Origin: Anoplopoma fimbria
Lineage: Eukaryota > Chordata > Actinopteri > Perciformes > Anoplopomatidae
Direction: 5' to 3'
Length of the DNA stretch: 64,000 nucleotides
Assembly: GCF_027596085.1 (NCBI RefSeq)
Contig: NC_072450.1
Span: forward strand, 4,139,236-4,203,235
The translations under genes were made by a program, and so were the position numbers. The notes under the pieces are model-generated. The model made no database searches. It was not told the DNA's origin and saw nothing but the letters and a program-made list of their open reading frames with translations. Positions within the stretch are counted from its first letter, which is position 1. Every line of letters begins with the position of its first letter. This document shows positions 27,445 through 56,911 of this stretch, in pieces.

Positions 27445-28108
27445 TTGTCTCAAAGCTGTCAGGGCAGAGACCACTATAAATGACCAGGTCTAGGGTGTGA
27501 CCCTCTGAGTGTGTAGGCTCCTGTATACCCTGCGTGAGATTAAAAGACTCCAGGGTATCCATAAAACCTGTGACAAAGGTCTGTGAAGGGCAGCAGACAT
27601 GCATGTTAAAATCACCTAAGATAAGAATTTTGTCGTACTTTGATGTCACATGGGAAAGTAACTCTGGTAGATTATTAAAATGATCACTGGATCCTTAGAG
27701 TTCACCATAAAACCAAGATGTTCAAATGAAGTGAAAGAGCTATGTAGAATGGTATTGCATTTAAAATAGTTTCTGTAGATAACAGCAACCCCCCCTCCCT
27801 TGATGGAGATGTATAAAATCTGGGGGGGTTGCTCCAATCAGAGAACTAGTCTCCCTGCGACAACCAGGTCTCTGTGATGATAAAAAAAAAAGTCTAAATT
27901 ATTGAAATTAATAAAAATCCAGAGCTAAGAACGACTTATTATTTAGGGATCTGATATTTAAAAGACCAAAATTGACAGGCTTGTGATCATGAGCATGAGG
28001 TAGCAAAGGTTGCAGGGGGACTTGAGTGATGTTCTTGTAGTTAGCACCTGAGGGTTGTGCTGCAGAGCGTCTTTCACAGGAGATGATGGTGGCAGTGAGA
28101 GTCTCCAT
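27445..28108 (-). pseudogene. L2-type endonuclease domain fragment
   Basis: On the minus strand the piece begins with NFGLLNIRSLNNKS, the usual start of an L2 endonuclease. After frame breaks it shows ILGDFNMHV and HTLDLVIYSGL. The domain continues on the far side of the Tc1-like insertion with SDHKAVLFNV near 25820. It is not intact. Confidence 0.75.
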
Positions 28109-28262
28109 CCTGTTGGCAGTCGCTGCGATGAGGACCTGTTAGGGGAGCTCTTATGTGATTCCGTGTGCTGCGGTTGTGACGGAGAGGAAGAGGAAGAGGA
28201 AGAGGAAGACGGGGGATCCGTTGGCGGATGTTGGTGTGGAATGTTAGCAGTCACGAAATACT

Positions 28263-29153
28263 AGAAGATGCTCAAGGTATTCTGAACACTAAATACTGCA
28301 GATATAACTTGATGATGAACTTCCTGAAAAGCAAACGTCCAATATCATTCAAACACGATCACAGAAAATGAAAGAAAAAGAAAGTGGTCGACTGAGTTTC
28401 CGTCTATTTAAAGGATAGTTTAATGCCAAACACCATACTAACACTCATGTACAACATCATAAAAGTCAAGAGAAGAGACGCATTAAAACGAGGTACAAAC
28501 GATGTCTTTATGTACAATCATCTCCCCGGGGGCTTCCTGTGGTACTCCTTATTATAAACACAGTAAATATAAAAATAAAAACCCAATTTATAAACTGTTC
28601 CAAGATTGTCTGGCAGCTGGTAATGTCTCTGACCGTCGCCTGTTAAATGGAGGATGACATTTATCCGGGCAGCGTCTCCATTGTGAACTTTTTGGTGCGT
28701 TTGCTTACAACCTGCTCGTTTTGATCCACGCGTGAAATAATGAGGATCTGATTTTATTTCCTAAAGTTAATGTTGAGAATCGATTTTTGACTAGGAGACA
28801 CATTTTACAGCATTTATTGTGATGGATTTCTTCCCATCTCCATCTGACATTACCTACAATATCTACAGGGCAAATTCCAGTTTTCGTAAACAAACTGAAG
28901 GAGAAAAGGCAATAAGAAAAATGCTTCGTTTACATCCCTCTTTTTTAAGGGAATACAACATTCACATTTGTATTTCGTCAAGAAATACAAAATGATAGCT
29001 TTAATAAACTGCGTCTGAATGAACTATTATTGCTTTGCTTGTTTTCTTTATCCTTAAACTGTACACAAGACGTTCAAATATAGACCTTCTATACATCAGT
29101 CGGAGTTCGTCGGCAGCTCTAAAAAATAAAATATAAACACAGTTTGTGTTCAG

Positions 29154-29157
<4 letters not shown>
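28263..29157. other. Intergenic DNA between the LINE and sin3a
   Basis: No coding exon or known repeat was recognised. Minus-strand AATAAA words near 28752 and 28813 could serve longer sin3a transcripts. Confidence 0.35.
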
Positions 29158-29535
<378 letters not shown>

Positions 29536-30121
29536 GACGTGACGCAAGAACCTGTCGATCAGATTCTCACCATTTGGTAAAGTTTAAATATGAGAAAAAG
29601 TACTTTTTAGACTTCAGTACTTTGAAAAACGGAGAAATTACAGCTGAGCTACATTCAAATCATCTTAAAACCACGAGTGACACCGACGCCAAAGACTGAA
29701 GGTCGAAATGCGCAGAAACACGTATAAAACGGGACATTTTTTTTCTACTAAACAAACACGTTAAACGGACCACAAAAAGGTCTCTAATAACATCCTTTGG
29801 TAAAAAAAAAAAAAAAAAAAGTTTGCATTTTCTCTGCAACCTCTAGCTACAGACTGATACTCCATGTGTGTGTGTGATTTAATGTGAGCTACACATCAAT
29901 GACATCCGATAGAAAAAAAAAATCTAGATATAAACAACATATTTACACAGAAGTGTTTGGGCGGTCATAAATTATTGTACACGATATACACTGCTGGAAT
30001 ATTTACTGCGTCTACCCAGCGGTCGCCAGAGAATATATTAGAGTGCCTCCCTGCACCAATGAAAATGGAAAAAACATTCACAGGCTGTTACTAGTTTACA
30101 CAAAAACTGAGGATGTTTGTT

Positions 30122-30127
30122 TTTATT
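30122..30127 (-). terminator. sin3a: Candidate poly(A) signal of sin3a (AATAAA)
   Basis: On the minus strand AATAAA lies about 410 bases downstream of the sin3a stop codon and is the first canonical hexamer in that direction. Bases 29532-30121 show no other gene. Confidence 0.5.
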
Positions 30128-30538
30128 TCCTGTAAAATTACGTGTGGTTCTTAAAAAAAATATTTTTTTAAGTTTTTGTGATGAAATGTTTAACACCTTT
30201 GAATTAGTTTGTGAATTTCTCCAAAGAGAAGCTGCAGTAAGGAGTGAATTTTAAGTTATAATCATCTCATGTAAAAATCTACATGTTATATAATATTGAT
30301 ATTTCTGAAACAGGCGTTTTTTTCTCAATATAATAACAAAAAAAGAACGCCTGTAAAACTATTTCACATGCGTTGCAGAAATTGCAACGTGAGCTTGAAA
30401 GTTTGGACAAAGTTCTTCTATTTTGGCATCTGAATCCTTCAACAGCAGGTTTGTAGAAAAGCTACTTTCTGTCTGAAGTCATCGTGGGGCAGTTTGTTGT
30501 GAGGAGACCGTCACGGTTCTTCCTTTGTTTAACAGAGA

Positions 30539-48039
<17,501 letters not shown>

Positions 48040-48289
48040 TGTACACGCATACTCAAAGAGGCTGAAGAGGACAAAGACAGACGGACAGTAAACGGGCTGT
48101 TTGGTTTTCAACAAAACAATATTCAAAGCATTCTTCAAAAAATGTTTTAGTTATATTTAATTTACACAGAAAGAATCAGGGATAGACAGAAATACTTCAC
48201 ATCAATATTAAAGTAAAGGAGGGAGCTTTTTTTTAAATAAATTAATTAACTTTATTTGCTAGAAAGCTAATTAATTTGAGATTTTATGT

Positions 48290-48320
48290 GAGTGTGTGCT
48301 GATTTTATCAGCACACACTC
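48290..48320. other. Perfect 13-bp inverted repeat with a 5-base loop
   Basis: GAGTGTGTGCTGA is followed by TTTTA and then the exact reverse complement TCAGCACACACTC. It lies in the 5'-proximal sin3a intron, about 230 bases upstream of the exon with the start codon. Confidence 0.9.
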
Positions 48321-49119
48321 GCTAATTTTCTAAATTAAATATAAACACAATTCTGATTAAAATTCGACGCGACGACAATAAATGTACAAATTTGACAAGT
48401 TTATCTTAAAATTAGCTCATTAAAAAGGTGGGATGGATGATTGTATTGTGCATGGAGTTTAACCTTTTTTTTAAAAAAAAGACTCAACACACCACTGTTT
48501 CCTCAGATGTGATGCAAAAGATGTGTTTGTTTAGGATGTATCGACTATGTCAGTATAATTAAAACGTTGCTGGTTTTAATCATGGTCAATATATAGAGAA
48601 ATAAAAGAAAACTGCACTGCAATCCATTCTGAGTTTATGAAGAGTATCACAGGTTTTTGTGCAGATTGTGTCAGAAAAGCATTGATTTAACTCGAGACTC
48701 ATTCTGGAAGCAGTGAAAAGTGTTTCTGTATGACGCAATACAATAAAAACGTCAAAAAGGTGCTTAATGGTAGAAATTATCAGGACAATTGTTGAATGTT
48801 AGCAACTAACTGAACTAACTTTAACCAGAGGCTCTAAAACATAGTGTAGAAGCGATGGTAATAAAAATGTCAATAGTTTAGTATGTGTACAAAGTAAGGC
48901 AAAACAATCAGTGTCAGTCTACCTAATAAATGAACCCTGCAAACACCAAAGTGACATTTTCAATTTCAGTAAAGATGTTAACTTCAACCTTTATTTGCTC
49001 TATATAAGAACTGGGAAAGACATATTGATTATCGAAAGTCCTATTTTACCAAGTTTACAATTCATAAACAAAATGCCAAATACAAACTAAAACAATTATA
49101 TCAGTGGAGAAAAAAGCAA

Positions 49120-49245
49120 CTTGGGATTCTGTGTTTCTCTGTAAGACACTTTGACTTTGACAGGTGGTGCCAGGGTTCAAACTGCAAAAAAAAGAAAAAG
49201 AAAAGGACAACCCTGCTCTATCCACCAAGACACAGCTGCCCCCTA
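49120..49245 (-). repeat. Degenerate tRNA-derived SINE in the first sin3a intron
   Basis: On the minus strand the order is GGGGGCAGCTGTGTCTTGGT, GGATAGAGC (A-box-like), GTTTGAACCC (B-box-like), CTGGCACCACCTGTC, then AAGTGTCTTACAGAG and AATCCCAAGTTGC. This is the familiar tRNA head and following core of a common fish SINE. A poly-purine insertion separates the boxes, so it is inactive. Confidence 0.65.
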
Positions 49246-49991
49246 AAAATATCTCTATATTAAATTCAAACATATCTGTGGCCTCCGTATGGCTCTCAGC
49301 TAACGGTGCTAACAGCGCAAACCAGAGCAACAGTGCTGGTAGAACTAACAGTGTTACCCCGAGGGGAAACCGGAGGGCGGGCGCTGCTCGCCACTGTATT
49401 AGCGCTCTGAAAATCTTATTTAGCACCTTTAAAGACAATAAACTAACCAATTTGACTGGAGACATAAAAATCGGAGATATTGTTACAAAAGCACATTTAA
49501 ATCTCAATTTGAGTGCAAAACCTTTGAAAGCGTCGGCTGTGCATACCATATTTGGCAAAGTGCTTTTTAAACATAATTGTTCTACATATGCACATTGTGT
49601 AAATATTTCCAGTTCTTTATGGTCATGTGCAAAACAATTAAAGTAACCGTTTGAATGGCCAAGAAAATATAAAATCTGAATCCCTGCAACTCTTTGCAAT
49701 ATAAAGAATATGGATAGAGAAAAAAAATCAACTGTCACTTTAACTTTACTTTCTCTTGACATATATGGGCTCGTGCTATGTACTGTTTTAATTACAGTGT
49801 ATTCATTTTGTCGTTACCGTCTACCATAAATAATATTAATCTATCATGTAATTGTTTTATGTTAACAGGCTGTGCAGTAATGAAATATGTATCAAACATA
49901 ATTTATATTAGATTAAAAAAAAAAGAGTAAAAATAGTTTAGTAGTTTTATGAAATAGAGAAGGTTATATCAAGTGATTAATTGTATATACA

Positions 49992-50278
49992 GTACCAGTC
50001 AAAAGTTTGGACACACCTGCAACTACTTTGAAGAATCTAAAATATAAAACATATTCTAGTTTGTTGAGCATTCGTTTGTTTCCTTCATAGTTTGGATGTC
50101 TTCATTAATCTACAATGTTTTTCTACATCTAATATTGAAGACATCCAAACTATGAAGGAACACATATGGAATTATGTGGTAAACAAACAAATTCTCAACA
50201 AACCAGAATGTTTTATATTTTAGATTCTTCAAAGTAGTTGAATGAGAAAGTGTGTCCAAACTTTTGACTGGTACTGTA
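49992..50278. mobile_element. Tc1-like MITE, near-palindromic, in the first sin3a intron
   Basis: The left end reads CAGTACCAGTCAAAAGTTTG (then GACACACC) and the right end is its reverse complement. The arms extend inward over most of the element (AGAATCTAAAATATAAAACA, TCCTTCATAGTTTGGATGTC and their inverses). TA flanks both sides. It has no coding capacity and would fold into a long hairpin. A lone end from a second copy lies at about 50326-50364. Confidence 0.8.
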
Positions 50279-50325
50279 TATATATAAAATAAAAATATAT
50301 ATAAAATAAAAATAAAGAAAAACCA

Positions 50326-50358
50326 TTGAATGAGAAGGTGTGTCCAAACTTTTGACTG

Positions 50359-50408
<50 letters not shown>

Positions 50409-50429
50409 CACATACATACATATATTTAC

Positions 50430-50465
<36 letters not shown>

Positions 50466-50495
50466 ATATACATACACATATATATACACACACAT
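50326..50495. repeat. Isolated MITE end followed by (TA)n/(CA)n microsatellite
   Basis: The first 40 bases repeat the right end of the neighbouring MITE (AAGGTGTGTCCAAACTTTTG). They are followed by TA, then mixed ACATA, then CA repeats to about 50490. The poly-A and AT-rich DNA from 50496 to 50750 has no recognisable gene. Confidence 0.8.
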
Positions 50496-50754
50496 TCATC
50501 TTGTTTAAAGGGTGTCCCAATTGGGCCCATGCTATGTACTGTTTTAATAACAGTGTTATATATAAAAAAAAAAAGTAATGAAATATATATTAAAACATAA
50601 TGTCTATTTGCTAAAAAAAAAAAAAAAAAAAAAATAGTAAAAATACTTTAGTAGCTTTATAAAACAAATAAGGTCATATAAAGTGATTAAACACATAAAT
50701 ATAATAATGTTAAACGAGTTCAGAGCTCATTCATAAAAACGTGTCCCTGAGAGG

Positions 50755-50900
50755 AGTCCTTTAGTGACGCTCCCCGACGGTGACGTCACTGCAGTCGCTC
50801 CGCGGAGGAGGACGGACGGTGTGCTGCAGCAGCCAGTCCCCCGAAAACACGGCGGCCGAGCGGACCCGTGTGTCGCACATCCAGCCTCCCCTCAAAAAAA
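50755..50900. promoter_or_regulatory. CpG-rich island with a palindromic CRE in the first sin3a intron
   Basis: The stretch is rich in CpG and includes the perfect CRE TGACGTCA at about 50781-50788, plus CCGCGGAGG and GGCGGCCGAGCGG blocks. It lies about 1 kb downstream of the probable sin3a first exon and may be an alternative start or an intronic regulatory element. Evidence is motif content only. Confidence 0.45.
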
Positions 50901-51787
50901 TATTTAATTTACCGAAACGCGAGGCAAAAGACAGACAGTAACACTATTGCGATATTTATGGCGAAAAATAGGGATATTTAGGTGTTTTTTATTTTATTTT
51001 TTGTTATTTTTAAACAGGCACTTCTCGGTCGCTGCCTCATCCCCTCCCCCTCCCTCCGTGTGTCCCTCCGCCGGCCCCGTATGCGGGACTATTTCGCGTG
51101 TCTCGTCCGCTAAAGCTATGTAGCAAAACGAGCTAAACCTGCATTAAATGTAAAAAAAATTAATTATAATTAAAATGTTTAAAAAGGCTGTTTGGTTAAG
51201 AAAAAGGAAAAAAAAACATTTAATGTCGAGAAGAAACATCGGTTAAAAAAATAAAATTAAAAAAACTGAACATGCTAACTAGCTAGCATGCTAACGTTAT
51301 GTCAGTGTGTGTGTGTGTGGGGAGAGACTGCTAGCATGCTAACGCTAGCATGCTATGCTAGCGTCGCATTAAACGGCAACTTGTGCGAGAAGTTCGACCG
51401 GAAAAAAAAAAAAAAAAAAAAGGTTTGATCGGTTGTCACACAAACACCGTGTTTGACTTCAAATACAATATATATTAAAATAAGTTATTAAAATAAAAAA
51501 ATGTATATATAAAAAAAAAAAAAATAGCATGTTAGCATTAGCATTAGCATGTCGGCTAATTCTCGCTGTGGAACCCGCGTTTGTTTCGCTGTTTTTTCGC
51601 CGGGTGTGACCTCGTGACGGGAGCAGCGGGGTGGGATCGCTGCTCGGGCCGGTCCGCAAGGTTACACGACAGCTAACAGCGATGCTAACCGCGATGCTAA
51701 CGTTAGCACAACAACCAAACACCCCCCCCCAAGCAGAGAGGAGAGAGTAGCATTCATGCTAACGAGCTAGCACTGGGTCTGACTTAC

Positions 51788-51850
51788 CTACAAACCGGGA
51801 CCCAGCCTGGGAGAGCTGCTACCCGAGCATACACCTGGTGGGGGGGGTGG
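51788..51850 (-). other. sin3a: sin3a non-coding first exon (approximate)
   Basis: On the minus strand the donor TAG|GTAAGTC lies at 51788/51787 and can splice to the acceptor TTCAG at about 48062, upstream of the start-codon exon. The stretch is preceded by a C/G-rich promoter-like sequence. The transcription start is not visible. The intron in between (about 3.7 kb) holds MITE, SINE and microsatellite repeats. Confidence 0.5.
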
Positions 51851-51892
51851 TGGAGGTGGTGGTGGTGGTGGAGGGTGGAGGTGGGGGGGGGT
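51838..51892 (+). promoter_or_regulatory. G-rich tract at the sin3a start region
   Basis: The plus strand has long G runs separated by TGG and AGG units, ending in nine Gs. It could form a G-quadruplex on this strand and lies directly upstream of the inferred first exon. Function is inference. Confidence 0.45.
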
Positions 51893-52249
51893 AAGTGGTG
51901 GAGATGTCAAAATAAATGGAAGTGGCCAGAGAGGCTACGTCGCTAACAACAGTGTATGTATGGAAGCGGTGTTCCCTGAACATAGAGGCGTGTCCACCGG
52001 GGGGAAGAAGGCGGGCTGGTCTCCTCCCAGTCCGAACTGGGATTGGTCAGATCTCCAGAATGAAAACAAATACACTGTGTGCACAGTTTTTAGAGCATAG
52101 GATCATTTTTATGCATGTTTTCAGGGGGGGGCGACTCACTATGTGAAGGTTTGCATGACTGTGACTGTTAGGCAGCAGAACTTAACTTTTTAAGATGTAG
52201 GGGAGGGAACGAGAGAGAAGGGGTTTCAATATCAAGGCGTAGAATAGGA

Positions 52250-54232
52250 CATGGTAATCTATGCAGCACACTATACATGATAGGGAATCAATCTATACAG
52301 CACACTACACATGATAGGGAAACAATTATACAGCACACTACACATGATAGGGAAACATTCTATACAGCACACTACACATGATAGGGAAACAATATATACA
52401 GTCTATACAGCACACTGCACATGATAGGGAAACAATCTATACAGCACACTAAACAATCTATACAGCACACTACACATGATAGGGAAACAATCTATACAGC
52501 ACACTCTGCACATGATAGGGAAACAATCTATACAGCACACTATAGGGAAACAATCTATACAGCACACTACACATGATAGGGAAACAATCTATACAGCACA
52601 CTACACATGATAGGGAAACAATCTATACAGCACACTATACATGATAGGGAAACAATCTATACAGAACACTGATAGGGAAACAATCTATACAGCACACTAC
52701 ACATGATAGGGAAACAATCTATACAGCACACTACACATGATAGGGAAACAATCTATACAGCACACTACATGATAGGGAAACAATATATACAGCACACTAA
52801 ACATGATAGGGAAACAATCTATACAGCACACTAAACAATCTATACAGCACACTACACATGATAGGGAAACAATCTATACAGCACACTGCACATGATAGGG
52901 AAACAATCTATACAGCAAAAACAATCTATACAGCACACTAAACATGATAGGGAAACAATATATACAGCACACTACACATGATAGGGAAACAATCTATACA
53001 GCACACTACACATGATAGGGAAACAATATATACAGCACACTAAATCTATACAGCACACAACACATGATAGGGAAACAATCTATACAGCACACTAAATCTA
53101 TGATAGATAGGAAACAATCTATACAGCACACTACACATGATAGGGAAACAATCTATACAGCACACTACACATGATAGGGAAACAATCTATACAGCACACT
53201 ACACATGATAGGGAAACAATCTATACAGCACACTAAACATGATAGGGAAACAATATATACAGCACACTAAACAATCTATACAGCACACTACACATGATAG
53301 GGAAACAATCTATACAGCACACTACATGATAGGGAAACAATCTATACAGCACACTAAACATGATAGGGAAACAATATATACAGCACACTACACATGATAG
53401 GGAAACAATCTATACAGCACACTGCACATGATAGGGAAACAATATACAGCACACTGCACATGATAGGGAAACAATATATACAGCACACTGCACATGATAG
53501 GGAAACAATCTATACAGCACACTACACATGATAGGGAAACAATCTATGCAGCACACTAAATCTATACAGCACACTAAACAATCTATACAGCACACTACAC
53601 ATGATAGGGAAACAATCTATACAGCACACTACACATGATAGGGAAACAATCTATACAGCACACTACACATGATAGGGAAACAATCTATGCAGCACACTAA
53701 ATCTATACAGCACACTACACATGATAGGGAAACAATCTATACAGCACACTACACATGATAGGGAAACAATCTATACAGCACACTACACATGATAGGGAAA
53801 CAATCTATGCAGCACACTAAATCTATACAGCACACTACACATGATAGGGAAACAATCTATACAGAACACTACACATGATAGGGAAACAATCTATACAGCA
53901 CACTACACATGATAGGGAAACAATCTATACAGCACACTAAATCTATACAGCACACTACACATGATAGGGAAACAATCTATACAGCACACTACACATGATA
54001 GGGAAACAATCTATACAGCACACTAAATCTATACAGCACACTACACATGATAGGGAAACAATCTATACAGCACACTACACATGATAGGGAAACAATCTAT
54101 ACAGCACACTACACATGATAGGGAAACAATCTATACAGCACACTACACATGCTAGGGGAAATCTATACAGCACACTAAACAATCTATACAGCACACTACA
54201 CATGATAGGGAAACAATATATACAGAACACTG
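52250..54232. repeat. 34-bp-unit minisatellite of about 2 kb
   Basis: The unit is CTATACAGCACACTACACAT followed by GATAGGGAAACAAT, repeated some 55 times. Variants include ACTACAC/ACTGCAC/ACTAAAC, TCTATAC/TCTATGC/ATATAC, and many internally shortened units of about 17-20 bases. From about 53641 to 54020 the array has a 120-bp higher-order period (three full units plus an 18-bp short unit): the 60 bases from 53641 and from 53761 are identical. Spacers are part of the unit, so it is not a CRISPR array. Confidence 0.95.
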
Positions 54233-54334
54233 TTGTAAAAAAGTATTTCAGAGGGATGCAGCACTCTTAAAATTGCTAAGATATTGGGGGCGTGATCACA
54301 GAACCATCAAAACGTTTTGTATATATGACTTTTA

Positions 54335-55045
54335 CTTTTCATTTTACATAGTGACAGTGTTTTGCAACATCATTATTAAACAATAAGGGTCTCAAACTTT
54401 GTGACTTTTGAGGTTGTTGTTTTTTACACAGACACTGATCTGCAGAACGGTCTTCTATATTTGTTATTTTTTCTGTATTAACATGTGAAAAAACTCTGGA
54501 AAAGACACATTTGTGTCCAGCAAAGTCAACTCAACTCAAATTAACATGTGAAGAAATCCAATTAAGTCACATTACACAATTTCACCTTTTATTTTTCGGG
54601 GTTAAAATAGCACTTTTACTTTTTTATTTTACAGTGACTGTATTTTGCAACACTCTGTAACATGTAAATTCATTTTTTAACAATACTGGTCTCAAACTTT
54701 GTCACATTTGAGTTTTTCACACTTTCATACTGTTACACAGTAACTGATCTGCAGAACGGTCAACTATATTTGTTATTTTTTCTATATTAAATGTGAATAA
54801 ACTCTGTAAAATACATTTGTGTCCATTAAAGGTATAACACCAGGAAGCGCAGTGATCTTTCATAATACAAAGAGCAAATTTAATTAAATCACTTATATTT
54901 TCTCATTGGTGCTCAAATAAACACAATCTCACAATTGTTTTTTTTGTCAAAATATTATTTACTTTTCTCATTTTACAGCGACAGCGTTTTGCAACATCCT
55001 TTTAACATTGTAAAATCTGTTTACAATACTGATCTCAAACCTTCA
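54335..55045. repeat. Diverged tandem triplication of a 290-345-bp unit
   Basis: The phrase CAGTGTTTTGCAACATC, followed by AATA...GGTCTCAAACTTTG, occurs near 54350, 54640 and 54985. The first two copies also share CTGATCTGCAGAACGGTC and ATATTTGTTATTTTTTCT. The copies are diverged, so the event is not recent. Confidence 0.6.
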
Positions 55046-56832
55046 TGCAAACATTTGTTTAAAAAGCAGAGCAGTTAAAAATCATTATTACTAAACGTTG
55101 TGTGGGACCATAAATAGACTGGATTCACTGGTATTACCGACAAAATGCAAAATCTCACTGTGTACACATGCAGCAGAAACTTTTCTCTGAATATCATACA
55201 GCTGCGTCTGTCGACTGTACATGCAGTTCTGCTAACTTAAATCATTTGTTAGCTAGATAGCAATTGGCCTTGTGTGTAACAAATTCAACTTCACTCTCAC
55301 TAGCTTTTCTGAGCGTTCAGTAAAATATAAGCAAAACAATATTTCAACTTTCCTTCATATTGATTTTTTGTCTGTAAAGAGCAACATACACAATTCAGAC
55401 CATATGTCAAAGTTTTTCTTCATGTTTTAATCAGAGGTTTTATTTTATAAATTTATCTTGACATAATATACAGTTGTCTGTTATTTGTTTTACATTTTTA
55501 TCTATAAGACATATATTATAGATTAACATTATTATAATCATTATTAGTACTAGTAGCATTATTGTTAAATGTCATGATGTTAATGACAAAATAAATATAA
55601 GGTATTATAATGTATGAAAAGAGGCTTACATACCTGTTCCTCATTTAACACTAACAATTATTTTGCTTTGTTCCAACAAGCTTTCTTACTTTCTGCTGCA
55701 ACATTTCTTAAATTCTTGAAATAGCTGTCTAACTGACCAGCAGCCTTTACAGTATGGTAACCGAACAAATCAACAAAACATAAAGGTTTGCAAGTGTTTA
55801 ATATACATATATAGAAAAATAAACTTTTCATATTTATTGTGAGGAAGGATGCACATCACACAACCACTGACGCTGTGTTACTGTCTCAAACAGTTTTTTT
55901 TAGGTTTAAGACAAAATTAACAAATTTGAGTGTTATGTTTAGAGGGTCAAAGTGTCTGATTTAATATTTGAATAATTTAAAACGTTTTTTTAAATACAAC
56001 TTCATTTTATTCAGAATGTTGGTAAGAAGTAAACATTTTGAAAGCAGCGTATTTGTTGCTCAAAAGTTTGTAAAATCCAACAACACATAGTCTGGTTATC
56101 TGTTTTTATTTTTATTTTATTCTCATAATGTATGCAGACAAAATGCTGCATGTGCAATTAACTATTTTTCAAATAAATATATTTATACATGTATTTGCGT
56201 AAAAGAGTAGACAGCTGACAGGAAGTGATGGGAAAGAGAAGAATGACATAAAACAAAGTGTCACATCCTTTAACATCTTAGATCATTCAATGTGAGTTGT
56301 ACTGGGCGATAATTTAATATGATGAATTTATCATCTTTAAATGGATTTATATCTGGAAGGAAATCATATATTGAGATTTTGTGATAAATAATATAAATTA
56401 ATAATAGCAAGTAACTCAAATTAAACCAAACTGTTGTCTTAATCTGATTTCTCTGTTTCTGTGTGGAGACTTGTCAAAACAGTCGGTGTAAAGTTGGAAA
56501 TAAATATAGTTTTTGCCTCAATAATTTCACTTGAAAACTGTTGTATTAATTTTGCACATTTAATGACAAAATACTCTGTACTTTGCATTTTTTCAAGTAT
56601 TTTATTCACACAGGCGTAAACAAAAATAGGCTTTACCATGAGGTGAATTCACATGGACTATTTATTAAATTACTAGAAAAACATGCTTTATCAGGATATA
56701 TAAATATATCGTTATTGAGATATGAAATTATGGAGATTTTGGCCATATTGCCCAGCCGTTAATCTGAACAGTGCAGCAGTAATCTTTTGATTTTTTGTTT
56801 TGTTTTTGACAATACTGTGGAGTGCTCTCTGT
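55046..56832. other. AT-rich intergenic DNA, no gene recognised
   Basis: No exon, RNA gene or classified repeat was recognised between the tandem triplication and the 3' end of the ZP-domain gene. Confidence 0.4.
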
Positions 56833-56838
56833 TTTATT
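56833..56838 (-). terminator. Poly(A) signal of the ZP-domain gene (AATAAA)
   Basis: On the minus strand AATAAA lies about 75 bases downstream of the stop codon at 56912-56914. Confidence 0.6.
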
Positions 56839-56911
56839 TATGTCTGTGAAAAACCTTGAATTCCACAGTGGAGTGATGTGTGATGTAGCGCTCCGGATTC
56901 TCACAGATTAA

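Larger units (their letters stand above)
23395..28262 (-). mobile_element. Degenerate L2-clade LINE (5'-truncated), interrupted by a Tc1-like element
   Basis: On the minus strand the order is: a Ser/Pro-rich leader near 28250, an endonuclease start with LNIRSLNNK, the endonuclease motif ILGDFNMHV near 27600, a reverse transcriptase (25625 to 23806), and a 3' tail at 23395-23460 reading AAAGGTGCTATATAAATAAA in variant form. That tail is typical of fish L2 elements. The RT motifs LRPISKLPFLSK-like, [10 protein letters not shown] and YADDTQIY are visible. At least two frameshifts break the RT. A 1.6-kb Tc1-like element splits the endonuclease region. The copy is not capable of movement on its own. 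Confidence 0.85.

Noticed and set aside
49130..49245. Functional tRNA gene
   Set aside because: The A- and B-box-like parts are separated by a purine-rich insertion and followed by a SINE body; no cloverleaf can form.
49164..49646. 160-codon open frame in the first sin3a intron
   Set aside because: It begins in the antisense of a tRNA-derived SINE and is low-complexity after that; no family is recognised.
52250..54232. CRISPR-like regular repeat array
   Set aside because: There are no unique spacers; the whole 34-bp period is repeated and the genome is a vertebrate. It is a minisatellite.
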